Made by a program: the position numbers and the translations under genes | Source of the DNA: Pseudomonas migulae NBRC 103157 | GTDB lineage: Bacteria; Pseudomonadota; Gammaproteobacteria; Pseudomonadales; Pseudomonadaceae | Reading direction: 5' to 3' | NCBI RefSeq assembly: GCF_002091715.1 | Contig: NZ_BDAG01000002.1 | Location: 1 to 64,000 of the forward strand | DNA: 64,000 bases | Notes under the pieces: model-generated | What the model was told of the DNA's origin: nothing | Databases searched by the model: none | What the model saw: the letters and a program-made list of their open reading frames with translations, nothing else | Shown here: positions 25,480 through 34,747 of the stretch, one piece after another | Layout: each line of letters opens with the position of its first letter | Numbering within the stretch: the first letter of the stretch is position 1

Positions 25480-26493
25480 TCAAAGCGACCGGTTTCGGCG
25501 AGCTTCGTTACGTTGCAGGGTGGTACTCGGTGTTTCATCGAACAGCTTGCGATACTCGCTGGAGAACCGGCCCAGGTGGGTAAACCCCCACCCCATGGCA
25601 ATCACCGAGATATTGCGCGCCGAATTGTCCTCGAGGATTTCCTGGCGCACGGCACCCAGCCGGTGCTTCTTCAGATACGCCATCGGCGACATGCCAAAGT
25701 ATTTCTTGAAACCTTCGAACAGCTTGAACCGCGACACACCGGAAATCGCCTCAATGTCTTCCAGGTGCAGCGCTTCGCGGGCATTTTCGTGGATGTACTG
25801 CTTGGCTCGAATCAGGTAGTGCGGCAGTTTGACGCCGAGCACATTGCGCAACTCATCGGAGTAGTTGTTCGGCTGGGCGAGGATCAAGCCCTTGATCAGC
25901 GAGCTCTCGATGTCGCGAGTGAAAAACGTCTGGTCATACAACTCGCGGCTGCGCTCCAGCTCGCCGATAAAGTAGCGAGCCATGCGCCACCACGACGCGG
26001 AGGACCCGTTGACGGCGTCCATCACCGGCTCGAAACGCAAGGGGGTTTCCAATGGCCGCTGCAGCATGTCTTCAAGGGACTTGCGCATGGCCGCACGGGT
26101 GATGACGACCTGGATCTTGCGGCAATCGCCGTTGATCGACAGCTCCTGGTTTTCGTGGGGCGACACGATGACTGCGCTGTCGCGATCGGACGTCACCTGA
26201 CAGCCCTGCTTGCTTAAGTGTTGTTCGCCGACGAGGGGCAGACTGAGGCTGTAGCTGTTCAGGTGTTCGGCGTCTTCGATGCCGACCGTGACGTCGGTGC
26301 CGTACCCGATCACCCCCAGTGTCGTGGACATGGATTTGAGCACATTGCCACTGTGATGGAACTGAATGCGGTTGGGGTAGCTGGTCTTGAGCAGATGCGG
26401 CCCACAGATTCCGGCCATCCACTGCCGGGCACCATTGAGGTCATAACGCTCGATACGAATGTCACGAACATGTACATCAGGACTTGTACTCAT
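25480..26493 (-). CDS. antR: AraC-family activator, probable AntR
   Basis: A 337-residue XylS-type regulator. The N-terminal ligand domain includes SYSLSLPLVGEQHL and SAVIVSPHENQELSI; the C-terminal DNA-binding domain includes LEDIEAISGVSRFKLFEGFKKYFGMSPMAYLKKHRL and IAMGWGFTHLGRFSSEYRKLF. In other pseudomonads AntR activates antABC when anthranilate is present. The antABC operon lies two genes away, beyond only a porin gene, which supports the name. ATG at 26493 is used; a GTG at 26496 is also possible. Confidence 0.72.
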   Translation of the reverse strand: MSTSPDVHVRDIRIERYDLNGARQWMAGICGPHLLKTSYPNRIQFHHSGNVLKSMSTTLGVIGYGTDVTVGIEDAEHLNSYSLSLPLVGEQHLSKQGCQVTSDRDSAVIVSPHENQELSINGDCRKIQVVITRAAMRKSLEDMLQRPLETPLRFEPVMDAVNGSSASWWRMARYFIGELERSRELYDQTFFTRDIESSLIKGLILAQPNNYSDELRNVLGVKLPHYLIRAKQYIHENAREALHLEDIEAISGVSRFKLFEGFKKYFGMSPMAYLKKHRLGAVRQEILEDNSARNISVIAMGWGFTHLGRFSSEYRKLFDETPSTTLQRNEARRNRSL

Positions 26494-26590
26494 CACGGGG
26501 CACCCACGGCTGTTTTATGAACGCGCTCTGACGGCACGCCTCTGATAGAAAGAGCAATCTTCATGCCGCGTGCCTCCCTCCGGGGGCCGG

Positions 26591-26628
26591 CCGAAATATG
26601 CGGATAACATTCACCGATTAATCGGATA
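26591..26628. promoter_or_regulatory. Tandem half-sites, candidate AntR operator
   Basis: Two copies of CCGA-N6/7-GGATA stand in direct repeat with their GGATA parts 22 bases apart (26602 and 26624), about 100-135 bases before the antR start. The second overlaps a perfect palindrome, CCGATTAATCGG. The same arrangement at the same spacing occurs before antA at 28403-28439. XylS-type activators bind direct repeats of this form (TGCA-N6-GGNTA). I see nothing else in the 26497-26856 gap. Confidence 0.45.
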
Positions 26629-26856
26629 AGGACAGTGCATCGCCAGAGCCGTCAATCCCCGTGAACGTCTTTCTCACGCCGTAAACACAAGTAGGGCGCT
26701 GCAAAAAAGAGCAGGCACCCACCGGTCGGCACAATAGGCATGCATTGAACACCAGGCGTGATTGGGTATTACCTGCCCAGATGAGCAGGCAGGTGTTACC
26801 CCCTGGAATTGTTGACGCGCAGGAGACCGAAATCTCGTTCGGAGGGTGCGGGTCGC

Positions 26857-28113
26857 TTACCAGAATTTCCAGGTGTAGGTGGTGATAAGACGGTTTTCGT
26901 CGAAGTCATTACCATGGCGGAATTTGACGTTGATGTTGCGCAGTTCGACGCCAAGGTTCTTCAGCGGACCTTCTTGAACCACATAGGACAGATAGATATT
27001 GCGCTCCGACTCGCTGTTGTCGCTGAGGGCGCCGCGATCGATGTCGGTGCCGCGCATGTAACGCGTCATCAGTTTCAAGCCAGGCATACCCACGCCAGCG
27101 AAATCGAAGTCATACCGCGCCTGCCAGGATTTTTCGTTGGGTTTGACGAAGGCGATGGCGGACCAGTTCACGAGGTAGGGCTGCGGCGCGTAGCCGTTAA
27201 GGGTCGGGAACGTGCTGTCGCCGAGCATCCGTTGATAACCCAGGCCAAAGGAGTGGGCACCTTTGCGCAGGGTAGTCATGGCGCCATAGGAGCGGTTATC
27301 AATGCGGCCGTACAGGGCGTCGCCATCTTCCTTGTTGTTGAAATAGCGCAAATCGGTTTTCAGAGCGTAGCCGCCACCCAGGTCTGCCAGGTAGGTGGCA
27401 CCCAGGTAATGCTGACGGTAGATGTCTTCCAGTTGCCCGTAGAAATAGGTCCCGGTCAGCGCCGGCGTGAACGCGTAACTGGCGCCGCCAAAGTTCAAAC
27501 CGTCGCTGCGGCGCTGCACGTCAGGCCCGTTGAACAAGTACATTTTTTCGCTGTTGGAGGATTCGCGACCGCTGATTTCGGTAAAGCGCCCGCCTGTCAG
27601 CGTCAGCTTATCCACCTCTTTGGACTCGATCAGGGTGCCGTGATACGTGGTGACCAGTTGCCGCGAATCGTCGGTGTAGGCCACCGGCAGCGTTGGCCGA
27701 TGCTCACCGTATTTCAACTCGGTCTTGGAGTAACGCACCTTCGCGGTGTAGCCGCCACGGCCGTAATCGGTCGCTTGTTCTTGCTTGCTGACGCTATAGG
27801 GAATGATGCTGTCAGGCCCCCGGCCACCACCGCCGTCGAGCCGGTAGGCGTACTGCATCGAAGCATCCAGGCCAAACTGCAGCGGCCCCTCGGTATAGCC
27901 CGAGATGAAGCGCAGGTCGAAGCCTTGGGTCCAGCTGCCAACGCGGGAGTTCTTCGGGTTTTCGCCCTTGAAATCGCGATCGATGTAAAAGTTGCGCAAG
28001 CCCAGCCCCAGGTGGCTGTCTTCAACGAAGTCCGCCTGGGCCATCATCGGTGTAATCATTCCGGCCAGGCTGGCCGTCTGCACGCAACGGGTAAACCAAC
28101 TCGCTTGAAACAT
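26857..28113 (-). CDS. OprD-family outer-membrane porin
   Basis: A 418-residue beta-barrel porin with a signal peptide ending ...MMAQA before DFVEDS. The OprD family signs are the WTQGFDLRFISGYTEGP segment, the arginine-rich central strands and a last residue Trp after TTYTWKF. OprD porins carry basic amino acids or aromatic acids; members such as BenP serve benzoate. Placed between antR and antA, it likely admits anthranilate or a related aromatic acid. It is highly similar to the porin at 40640. Confidence 0.9.
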   Translation of the reverse strand: MFQASWFTRCVQTASLAGMITPMMAQADFVEDSHLGLGLRNFYIDRDFKGENPKNSRVGSWTQGFDLRFISGYTEGPLQFGLDASMQYAYRLDGGGGRGPDSIIPYSVSKQEQATDYGRGGYTAKVRYSKTELKYGEHRPTLPVAYTDDSRQLVTTYHGTLIESKEVDKLTLTGGRFTEISGRESSNSEKMYLFNGPDVQRRSDGLNFGGASYAFTPALTGTYFYGQLEDIYRQHYLGATYLADLGGGYALKTDLRYFNNKEDGDALYGRIDNRSYGAMTTLRKGAHSFGLGYQRMLGDSTFPTLNGYAPQPYLVNWSAIAFVKPNEKSWQARYDFDFAGVGMPGLKLMTRYMRGTDIDRGALSDNSESERNIYLSYVVQEGPLKNLGVELRNINVKFRHGNDFDENRLITTYTWKFW

Positions 28114-28307
28114 AACTTATCCCCTCTTATTCAATGTGCGAACACATCAAGTAGCGGCGTGACCAAAGTGATCACTCCAATCGTTGGCAGTTGTTTCTTT
28201 ATTAAAATATTCAGCATGAGTCGTTATGGTTGATGTCGCTCCGGCGAGACAGCCGATACGCATCGAGAAGGATTAGGCAGCATTGGCGCCAGAGTCTCTA
28301 TCCTGTT

Positions 28308-28339
28308 AATTCGAGACTCATATCCGTTTACTTCGAATT
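28308..28339. promoter_or_regulatory. Inverted repeat in the porin-antA intergenic region
   Basis: AATTCGA at 28308-28314 is matched by TCGAATT at 28333-28339 with an 18-base spacer. It lies in the 412-base divergent promoter region between the porin and antA genes. A regulator site is possible; which protein binds is unknown. Confidence 0.3.
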
Positions 28340-28402
28340 ATCAATTCCCCCTCGTTCGCCGTGCCGCTTCCAGCCAGCTATATCTAGGCCAACGCAGATT
28401 GG

Positions 28403-28439
28403 CCAATTTTATGGACTGTGTTTGCCGACAAAGCGGATA
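28403..28439 (+). promoter_or_regulatory. Tandem half-sites upstream of antA, candidate AntR operator
   Basis: CCAA-N6-GGACT (28403-28417) is followed by CCGA-N6-GGATA (28425-28439); the two GGA parts are 22 bases apart, exactly as at 26602/26624 before antR. They point toward antA and end 87 bases before its ATG, a good place for an AraC-type activator. Confidence 0.5.
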
Positions 28440-28453
28440 GACCCAGGTGCGGG

Positions 28454-28492
28454 CAACTTATTTAATGCGGACACAAACAACTTATTGAATGC
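28454..28492 (+). repeat. Direct repeat in the antA leader
   Basis: CAACTTATTTAATGC (28454-28468) and CAACTTATTGAATGC (28478-28492) match at 14 of 15 positions and start 24 bases apart. The second ends 33 bases before the antA ATG. They could be a further protein-binding site or a leader RNA element. Confidence 0.5.
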
Positions 28493-28525
28493 ACGAATTA
28501 GCCCGATGCAAAGAGGTATCGATTA

Positions 28526-29929
28526 ATGAGCAGTGCAAAAAGCGTCGAACAGTGGAAAAGCTTTATTGAGGGCTGCCTGGACTTCCGGCCAGCGGAAGGC
28601 ATCTTCCGAATTGCCCGGGATATGTTTACCGAGCCGGATTTGTTTGATCTGGAAATGGAACTGATCTTCGAGAAAAACTGGATCTACGCCTGCCACGAAA
28701 GCGAAATCGCCAACAAGCATGATTTCATGACCCTGCGCGCCGGGCGCCAGCCAATGATCATCACCCGCGATGGTGACGGCCAACTCAACGCACTGATCAA
28801 CGCCTGCCAGCACCGGGGCACGACCCTGACCCGCGTCGGCAAGGGCAACCAGTCGACCTTCACCTGCCCGTTCCACGCATGGTGCTACAAAAGCGATGGT
28901 CGCCTGGTCAAGGTCAAGGCCCCCGGTGAATACCCGGAAGGTTTCGACAAAGCCACCCGCGGCCTGAAAAAAGCCCGCATCGAAAGCTACAAAGGGTTTG
29001 TGTTTGTCAGCCTCAATGTCGAGGGCACTGACTCGCTGCAAGATTTCCTCGGTGACGCCAAGGTGTTCTTCGACATGATGGTCGCCCAGTCGCCCACCGG
29101 TGAGCTGGAAGTGCTGCCGGGCAAGTCCGTCTACACCTACGACGGCAACTGGAAACTGCAGAATGAAAACGGTCTGGACGGTTATCACGTCAGCACCGTG
29201 CACTACAACTACGTGGCCACCGTGCAGCATCGCCAGCAGGTCAATACCGAGAAAGGCCTGGTCGGGGCCGATACCCTGGACTACAGCAAGCTCGGCGCTG
29301 GCGACAAGGAAACCGACGATGGCTGGTTTGCCTTCCACAACGGCCACAGCGTGCTGTTCAGCGATATGCCCAACCCGGCAGTACGTCCCGGATACAGCAC
29401 GATCATGCCGCGCCTGCTCGAAGAGTACGGCCAGGGCAAAGCCGAATGGATGATGCACCGGCTGCGCAACCTGAACATCTACCCGAGCATGTTCTTCCTC
29501 GACCAGATCAGCTCGCAGCTGCGCATTATTCGTCCGATCGCCTGGAACAAGACCGAGATCAACAGCTTCTGCCTGGGTGTGGTCGGCGAGTCGGATGCCG
29601 ATCGGGAAAACCGCATTCGTCAGTTCGAAGACTTCTTCAACGTGTCCGGCATGGGCACCCCCGACGACCTGGTGGAATTCCGCGAAGCCCAGCGCGGTTT
29701 CCAGGCACGCCTGGAACGCTGGAGCGACATTTCCCGCGGCGTGGGCAAGTGGGTCGAGGGGGCGACGCCCAATAGCGAAACCATCGGCATCTCACCGGCG
29801 CTGACCGGCACCGAGTTCACCCATGAAGGCCTCTACGTCAATCAACATGGCAACTGGCAGCGCTTCATGCTCGAAGGTCTGGCGCGCAAAGCCGCCGAAG
29901 AGCAACCGTTGAAACTGCGTGAGGTGTGA
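28526..29929 (+). CDS. antA: Anthranilate 1,2-dioxygenase, large subunit
   Basis: A 467-residue Rieske oxygenase alpha subunit, which converts anthranilate to catechol with release of ammonia and CO2. Rieske ligands are CQH near residue 94 and CPFH near 113; the iron site lies in ENGLDGYHVSTVH. Extended blocks such as IYACHESEIANKHDF, GNGNQ-like KGNQSTFTCPFHAWCY and GELEVLPGKS match what I know of Pseudomonas AntA. It leads antABC. Confidence 0.95.
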   Translation: MSSAKSVEQWKSFIEGCLDFRPAEGIFRIARDMFTEPDLFDLEMELIFEKNWIYACHESEIANKHDFMTLRAGRQPMIITRDGDGQLNALINACQHRGTTLTRVGKGNQSTFTCPFHAWCYKSDGRLVKVKAPGEYPEGFDKATRGLKKARIESYKGFVFVSLNVEGTDSLQDFLGDAKVFFDMMVAQSPTGELEVLPGKSVYTYDGNWKLQNENGLDGYHVSTVHYNYVATVQHRQQVNTEKGLVGADTLDYSKLGAGDKETDDGWFAFHNGHSVLFSDMPNPAVRPGYSTIMPRLLEEYGQGKAEWMMHRLRNLNIYPSMFFLDQISSQLRIIRPIAWNKTEINSFCLGVVGESDADRENRIRQFEDFFNVSGMGTPDDLVEFREAQRGFQARLERWSDISRGVGKWVEGATPNSETIGISPALTGTEFTHEGLYVNQHGNWQRFMLEGLARKAAEEQPLKLREV

Positions 29930-29931
29930 AC

Positions 29932-30423
29932 ATGAATTCGCAACTGCAATACCGCGTCGAACAATTCTTCTACCGCAACGCTGAAGCCTGCGACGGCCAG
30001 GACTGGGATACCTACCTGTCGATGTTCAGCGACGACAGCGAGTTCCATCTGCCGCAATGGGACTCGGAACATATCTACACCACCGACCCGAAAAAAGGCA
30101 TGTCGCTGATTTACTACCCCAATCGTGGCGGCCTCGAAGACCGGGTGTTCCGTATTCGCACCGGCAAGGCGGCTTCGACCATCCCGATGCCGCGCACCCT
30201 GCACCTGATCAGCAATGTGCGGATTGCGCCACTGGACAACGATGAGCTGGAGGTGCGGGTCAACTGGCACACCCTCTACTACCGCCTGCAAACCGCCGAG
30301 CAGTTCTTCGGTCGCGCCACCTACCGCCTGCGGCCTGATGGCGAGAGCTGGAAAATCAGCCGCAAGCACGTGGTGCTACTCAACGACACGATCAATTCGG
30401 TGCTCGATTTTTATCACCTCTGA
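29932..30423 (+). CDS. antB: Anthranilate 1,2-dioxygenase, small subunit
   Basis: A 163-residue beta subunit of the NTF2-like fold. It begins YRVEQFFYRNAEACDGQDWDTY and has the family segments GMSLIYYPNRGGLEDRVFRI and SRKHVVLLNDTINSVLDFY. The ATG at 29932 lies two bases after the antA stop. It forms the hexamer with AntA. Confidence 0.93.
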   Translation: MNSQLQYRVEQFFYRNAEACDGQDWDTYLSMFSDDSEFHLPQWDSEHIYTTDPKKGMSLIYYPNRGGLEDRVFRIRTGKAASTIPMPRTLHLISNVRIAPLDNDELEVRVNWHTLYYRLQTAEQFFGRATYRLRPDGESWKISRKHVVLLNDTINSVLDFYHL

Positions 30424-30441
30424 CTGGCGGAAATCTGGATC

Positions 30442-31467
30442 ATGAGTCACAAGGTCGCGTTCAGTTTTGCCGATGGCAAAACCTTGTTCTTCCCGGTACA
30501 GAACAATGAAATCCTGCTCGATGCGGCGCTGCGCAACGGCATCAATATCCCGCTCGATTGCCGGGAAGGTGTGTGCGGGACATGTCAGGGGCGCTGCGAG
30601 TCGGGCCAGTACAGTCAGGACTATGTCGACGATGAAGCGTTGTCGGCCGACGACCTGCGCCAGCGCAAAATGCTGACCTGCCAGACACGCGTCCAATCCG
30701 ATGCTGCGTTCTACTTCGACTTCGCCTCCAGCCTGTGCAATGCGCCAGGCCCGGAGCGGCTCAAGGGCATCGTGCGGGCCGTCGAGCAGGTATCGCCGAA
30801 CACCGCGATCCTCCATCTGGACGCCGGTGCCGATGGCCAGCAACTGGACTTTTTGCCCGGCCAGTACGCGCGACTGCAAGTGCCTGGCACAGACGGCCAG
30901 CGCTCCTACTCATTCGCCAACCGCCCCAATGGCAGCAACCAGTTGCAGTTCCTGATCCGGCTGCTGCCCGACGGGCTGATGAGCAATTACATCCGCGAGC
31001 GCAGCCTGATCGGCGACGAGATCATGCTCGAAGCCCCCCTCGGCGCCTTTTACCTGCGCCACGTCGACAAGCCGTTAGTGTTTGTCGCCGGCGGCACCGG
31101 GCTTTCGGCGTTCCTGGGCATGCTCGATCAACTCGCGGAGCGTGGTGGGTGCGGGCATCCGGTGCATCTGTACTACGGCGTGCGCAATGCCGCCGACCTT
31201 TGCGAAACCGCGCGCATCGCGGCCTACGCAGAGCGGATTCCCGGTTTTCGCTTCACCCCGGTCATCAGCGATCCGACCCCGGACTGGAGCGGCAGACGCG
31301 GTTACATCACCGAGCATTTCGACCTTGCCGAGTTCCGTGATCAGGACCTGGACATGTACCTCTGCGGCCCGCCGCCGATGGTCGAGTCGATCAAGCAATG
31401 GCTGGCCGTCCAGGCCCTGGATCAGACCCGCCTGTACTACGAGAAATTCACCGAAAGCAACACCTGA
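30442..31467 (+). CDS. antC: Anthranilate 1,2-dioxygenase, reductase
   Basis: A 341-residue class IB reductase: an N-terminal [2Fe-2S] ferredoxin domain with CREGVCGTCQGRC, an FAD-binding barrel with RSYSFAN and an NAD domain with FVAGGTGLSAFL and YLCGPPPMV. This domain order is the reverse of that in the reductases at 18790 and 42665. It carries electrons from NADH to AntAB. Confidence 0.94.
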   Translation: MSHKVAFSFADGKTLFFPVQNNEILLDAALRNGINIPLDCREGVCGTCQGRCESGQYSQDYVDDEALSADDLRQRKMLTCQTRVQSDAAFYFDFASSLCNAPGPERLKGIVRAVEQVSPNTAILHLDAGADGQQLDFLPGQYARLQVPGTDGQRSYSFANRPNGSNQLQFLIRLLPDGLMSNYIRERSLIGDEIMLEAPLGAFYLRHVDKPLVFVAGGTGLSAFLGMLDQLAERGGCGHPVHLYYGVRNAADLCETARIAAYAERIPGFRFTPVISDPTPDWSGRRGYITEHFDLAEFRDQDLDMYLCGPPPMVESIKQWLAVQALDQTRLYYEKFTESNT

Positions 31468-31574
31468 CACTGGAACCCACAGCCAAAACAAATTTCCAGG
31501 CACCCGGACATTTTTTACTGCCCTCAACTAACAACTATGTCACGCGCGATGCGGACTTCATTAAAGGCGGCACT

Positions 31575-32735
31575 ATGAAAAAACTACTCGTGGGTACACT
31601 GCTGGCGGCCAGCTGCGTGACCAGTCTGCTGGCACAGGCGCAAGACCCGGTGCGTATCGGTTTTATCACCACCCTCTCGACCCCCGCCGGTTACCTGGGC
31701 GAAGACTCCCGCGATGGATTCCAGCTGGCCATCGATCAGGAAAACGGCAAGCTCGGCGGTGTGCCAGTGAGCCTCCTGGTCGAGGACGACGGGCTGCAAC
31801 CGGCGCGCGCCAAACAAATCATCGACCGCATGAGCCTGGACGGCATTTCGCTGTACACCGGCGTGATTTTTTCCAATGTGCTGGCGGCAGTGGTCAACAC
31901 GGCAACCAAGGACGGCTTCTACATCAGCAACAACACCGGCCCTTCGAGCCTGGCCGGCAAACAGTGCAAGCCCCACTACTTCGTGGCCTCGTACCAGAAC
32001 GACACGATCCATGAAATGGCCGGTGTCGCGGCCAATGAGCTGGGCTACAAAAAGATGGTCATCCTGGCCCCCAACTACCAGGGCGGACGCGATGCGCTGG
32101 AAGGCTTCAAGCGCACGTACAAAGGTGAGGTCACCGAGATCTACACCAAGCTCAACCAGCTGGATTTCTCGGTTGAACTGGCTCGGGTGCGTTCGCTGGC
32201 GCCGGATGCGATTTTCGAGTTTCACCCCGGCGGTGCCGGCATCAACTTCGCCAAGCAATACGGCAGCTCGGGCCTGAGCAAAACCATCCCGATGGTAGTG
32301 CCCGTGTTCTCCATGGACGAACGCATGCTCGCCGCCACCGGCGATGTGGCCAAAGGCATGAACATCGTGACCTTGTGGAACCCTGGATCTGAAAACCCGG
32401 CCAACCAGGCGTTCGTCAAAGCGTTCAGCGAAAAATACAACCGCGTACCAACGGTGTATGCCGCTCAGACCTATGACACGGCGCGACTGATCGGCGCTGC
32501 CCTGAAGAGCGTGGGCGGCAACACCAAAGACCCCGCGGCTTTTCGCCAGGCGCTGCGCGACGTCAAGTTCGACTCGATCCGCGGCGATTTCGCCTTCGGC
32601 AAAAACCAGCATGCGGTCATCGACTGGTACTTGCTGCGCGTAGAAGCCGACGCCAACGGCAAGCTGGTCCAGGTGCCGGTGCAGACCATCGCCAAGTCGC
32701 AAGTGGACAGCTTCGCCGCCGAATGCGCCCTGTGA
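31575..32735 (+). CDS. Branched-chain-type ABC substrate-binding protein
   Basis: A 386-residue periplasmic protein of the LivJ/type I binding fold. The signal peptide MKKLLVGTLLAASCVTSLLAQ ends near AQA, and the mature chain begins DPVRIGFITTLSTPAG. This family also brings in aromatic acids and amides, so with antABC just before it the ligand could be anthranilate or another aromatic. Four transporter genes follow in order. AAAGGCGG lies upstream of the ATG. Confidence 0.9.
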   Translation: MKKLLVGTLLAASCVTSLLAQAQDPVRIGFITTLSTPAGYLGEDSRDGFQLAIDQENGKLGGVPVSLLVEDDGLQPARAKQIIDRMSLDGISLYTGVIFSNVLAAVVNTATKDGFYISNNTGPSSLAGKQCKPHYFVASYQNDTIHEMAGVAANELGYKKMVILAPNYQGGRDALEGFKRTYKGEVTEIYTKLNQLDFSVELARVRSLAPDAIFEFHPGGAGINFAKQYGSSGLSKTIPMVVPVFSMDERMLAATGDVAKGMNIVTLWNPGSENPANQAFVKAFSEKYNRVPTVYAAQTYDTARLIGAALKSVGGNTKDPAAFRQALRDVKFDSIRGDFAFGKNQHAVIDWYLLRVEADANGKLVQVPVQTIAKSQVDSFAAECAL

Positions 32736-32799
32736 TCCGACCTTTCGGTCTCGTGCCCGGCGGCTTCGACTGCCGGCACTTTTCGTAGGATTCCCCAGC

Positions 32800-33711
32800 A
32801 TGCTGTTACTTGAACAAATTCTGAATGGCTTGCAATACAGCGCCTTGCTGTTTTTGCTCGCCTCCGGCCTGACGCTGATCTTCGGCATCATGGGCGTCAT
32901 CAATCTGGCCCATGGCGCCTTCTACATGGTCGGGGCATTCTGCGCCGCCTACACCGCTTCGCTCAGCGGCTCGTTCTGGCTCGCCGGGCTGGCGGCGGTG
33001 ATTGGCTCTGCACTGTACGGGCTGCTGATTGAAACCAGCATCATGCGCCGCCTCTACGCCCGCGATCACCTCGACCAGGTGCTGGCCACCCTGGCCGTGG
33101 TGTTTTTCACCAACGAGTTGATCACCGTGCTGTTCGGCCGCAGCCCGCCGGCCATGCCGACACCCGAGTGGTACGGCACCTTCGTCGAGGTCCTGCCGGG
33201 GTTGATGTACCCGGTCAGCCGCCTGCTGTTCATCGCCGCCGGAGCATTGGTGGCGATTGCCATGTGGCTGCTGATCAACCATACCCGTCTGGGGATGCTG
33301 ATTCGCGCCGGGGCCGACGATCACGAGATGGTCGGGGCATTGGGTGTGAACATCGCCCGCCTCTACACCCTCGTGTTCGTCTTCGGCTGTGTGCTCTGCG
33401 GGCTCGCCGGTTTCATGGCCGCGCCGCTGCTGTCGGTGGAAATCGGCATGGGCGAAAAAGTCCTGATCACCACGTTTGTCGTGATCGTCGTCGGCGGTGT
33501 CGGCTCGGTGCGCGGCGCGCTCGCCGGTGCCTTGCTGATCGGCATGGTCGACGGCCTCGGGCGAGCGTACATCCCGCAATTACTCGACCAACTGTTGCCC
33601 GCCGAAGTCAGCGGCACCTTGAGTGGCGGGTTGATTTCCGCCAGTGCCTACATCGTCATGGCCGTCGTCCTGCTGGTCCGTCCACGCGGCCTGTTGCCCG
33701 CCCGCGCCTGA
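32800..33711 (+). CDS. ABC permease (LivH-like)
   Basis: A 303-residue integral membrane protein with eight or so helices. The start LLLEQILNGLQYSALLFLLASGLTLIFGIMGVINLAHGAFYM is characteristic of LivH, and GGVGSVRGALAGALLIGMVDGLGR forms the ATPase-contact region. It pairs with the LivM-like protein next to it. Confidence 0.93.
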   Translation: MLLLEQILNGLQYSALLFLLASGLTLIFGIMGVINLAHGAFYMVGAFCAAYTASLSGSFWLAGLAAVIGSALYGLLIETSIMRRLYARDHLDQVLATLAVVFFTNELITVLFGRSPPAMPTPEWYGTFVEVLPGLMYPVSRLLFIAAGALVAIAMWLLINHTRLGMLIRAGADDHEMVGALGVNIARLYTLVFVFGCVLCGLAGFMAAPLLSVEIGMGEKVLITTFVVIVVGGVGSVRGALAGALLIGMVDGLGRAYIPQLLDQLLPAEVSGTLSGGLISASAYIVMAVVLLVRPRGLLPARA

Positions 33712-33721
33712 GGAAAACTAC

Positions 33722-34747
33722 ATGTCTCGTCGAGTCCTTATCGATCTGCTCTGCCTGGCGACATTCGCCCTCCTGCCGCTGCTTGCGTCGTGGTTGCACG
33801 AACCCTTTCTGGTCAGCCTGTTCACGCGTCTGGCGATCTACGGCATGGCCGCCGCCAGCCTGGACCTGTTGATCGGCTATGGCGCGATGATCAGTTTTGG
33901 TCATGCAGCGTTCTTTGGCCTGGGTGGCTACGTAGTCGGCGTCATCGGTTTTCACACCTCCCAGGCCATGCCGTTGTGGGGCTGGGAAGGCTCAAGCAGC
34001 GCGCTGATCGTCTGGCCGCTGTCGCTGCTGGTCTGCGCGCTGTTTGCACTGGTGGTCGGCTATCTGTCACTGCGCACCAGCGGCGTGCAGTTCATCATGA
34101 TTACCCTGGCGTTCGGCCAGATGCTGTATTTCGTCCTCAGCTCGCTGTCACTGTATGGCGGCGACGACGGCATCCTGCTCAACGAACGCAACACGCTGCC
34201 GGGCCTCGATCTGGAAAATCCGGTGCAGTTTTACTACCTGTGCCTGGGGTTGTTGGTGGCGTGGCTGCTGTTCTGCCGGCGACTGGTCAACTCGCGCTTC
34301 GGTTATGTCCTGCGGGGCCTGAAGCAAAGCGAACGGCGCAGCATCAGCCTGGGCTTGCACCCGCTGCGCTACCGGCTGAGCGCCTTCGTCATCGCCGGGG
34401 TTGGCGGTGGCCTGGCCGGTATCTTGTGGGCGAATTACGCAATGTTCGTCAGCCCGGACATGGGCGCTTGGCACAAGTCCGGTGAGTTGATGGCGATGGT
34501 CATTCTTGGCGGCGTCGGCACCCTGATCGGACCGGTACTCGGCGCTGCGGTGTACCTGGGACTGGAGCAGGTGTTGAGCCTGTGGACCGAGCACTGGCTG
34601 CTGATCTTCGGCCCGCTGCTGCTGGTGGTGGTGCTGTTCGGCAAAAAAGGTTTGTACGGCTTGCTACTCAGCCCGTGGCCCCGCTGGCGCAAGCCCCCGG
34701 TGCCGAACGCTCCACCCGCCATTGCCAACAGCGAGGTGCGCTCATGA
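33722..34747 (+). CDS. ABC permease (LivM-like)
   Basis: A 341-residue membrane permease with LDLLIGYGAMISFGHAAFFGLGGY and GVGGGLAGILWANYAMFVSP, both LivM hallmarks. GGVGTLIGPVLGAAVYL is the coupling segment. It starts ten bases after the LivH-like gene and overlaps the next gene by four. Confidence 0.93.
   Translation: MSRRVLIDLLCLATFALLPLLASWLHEPFLVSLFTRLAIYGMAAASLDLLIGYGAMISFGHAAFFGLGGYVVGVIGFHTSQAMPLWGWEGSSSALIVWPLSLLVCALFALVVGYLSLRTSGVQFIMITLAFGQMLYFVLSSLSLYGGDDGILLNERNTLPGLDLENPVQFYYLCLGLLVAWLLFCRRLVNSRFGYVLRGLKQSERRSISLGLHPLRYRLSAFVIAGVGGGLAGILWANYAMFVSPDMGAWHKSGELMAMVILGGVGTLIGPVLGAAVYLGLEQVLSLWTEHWLLIFGPLLLVVVLFGKKGLYGLLLSPWPRWRKPPVPNAPPAIANSEVRS

Noticed and set aside
26765..26805. 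Hairpin CCTGC...GCAGG after the first porin gene
   Set aside because: Short stem with no T run, so a terminator call is not supported.
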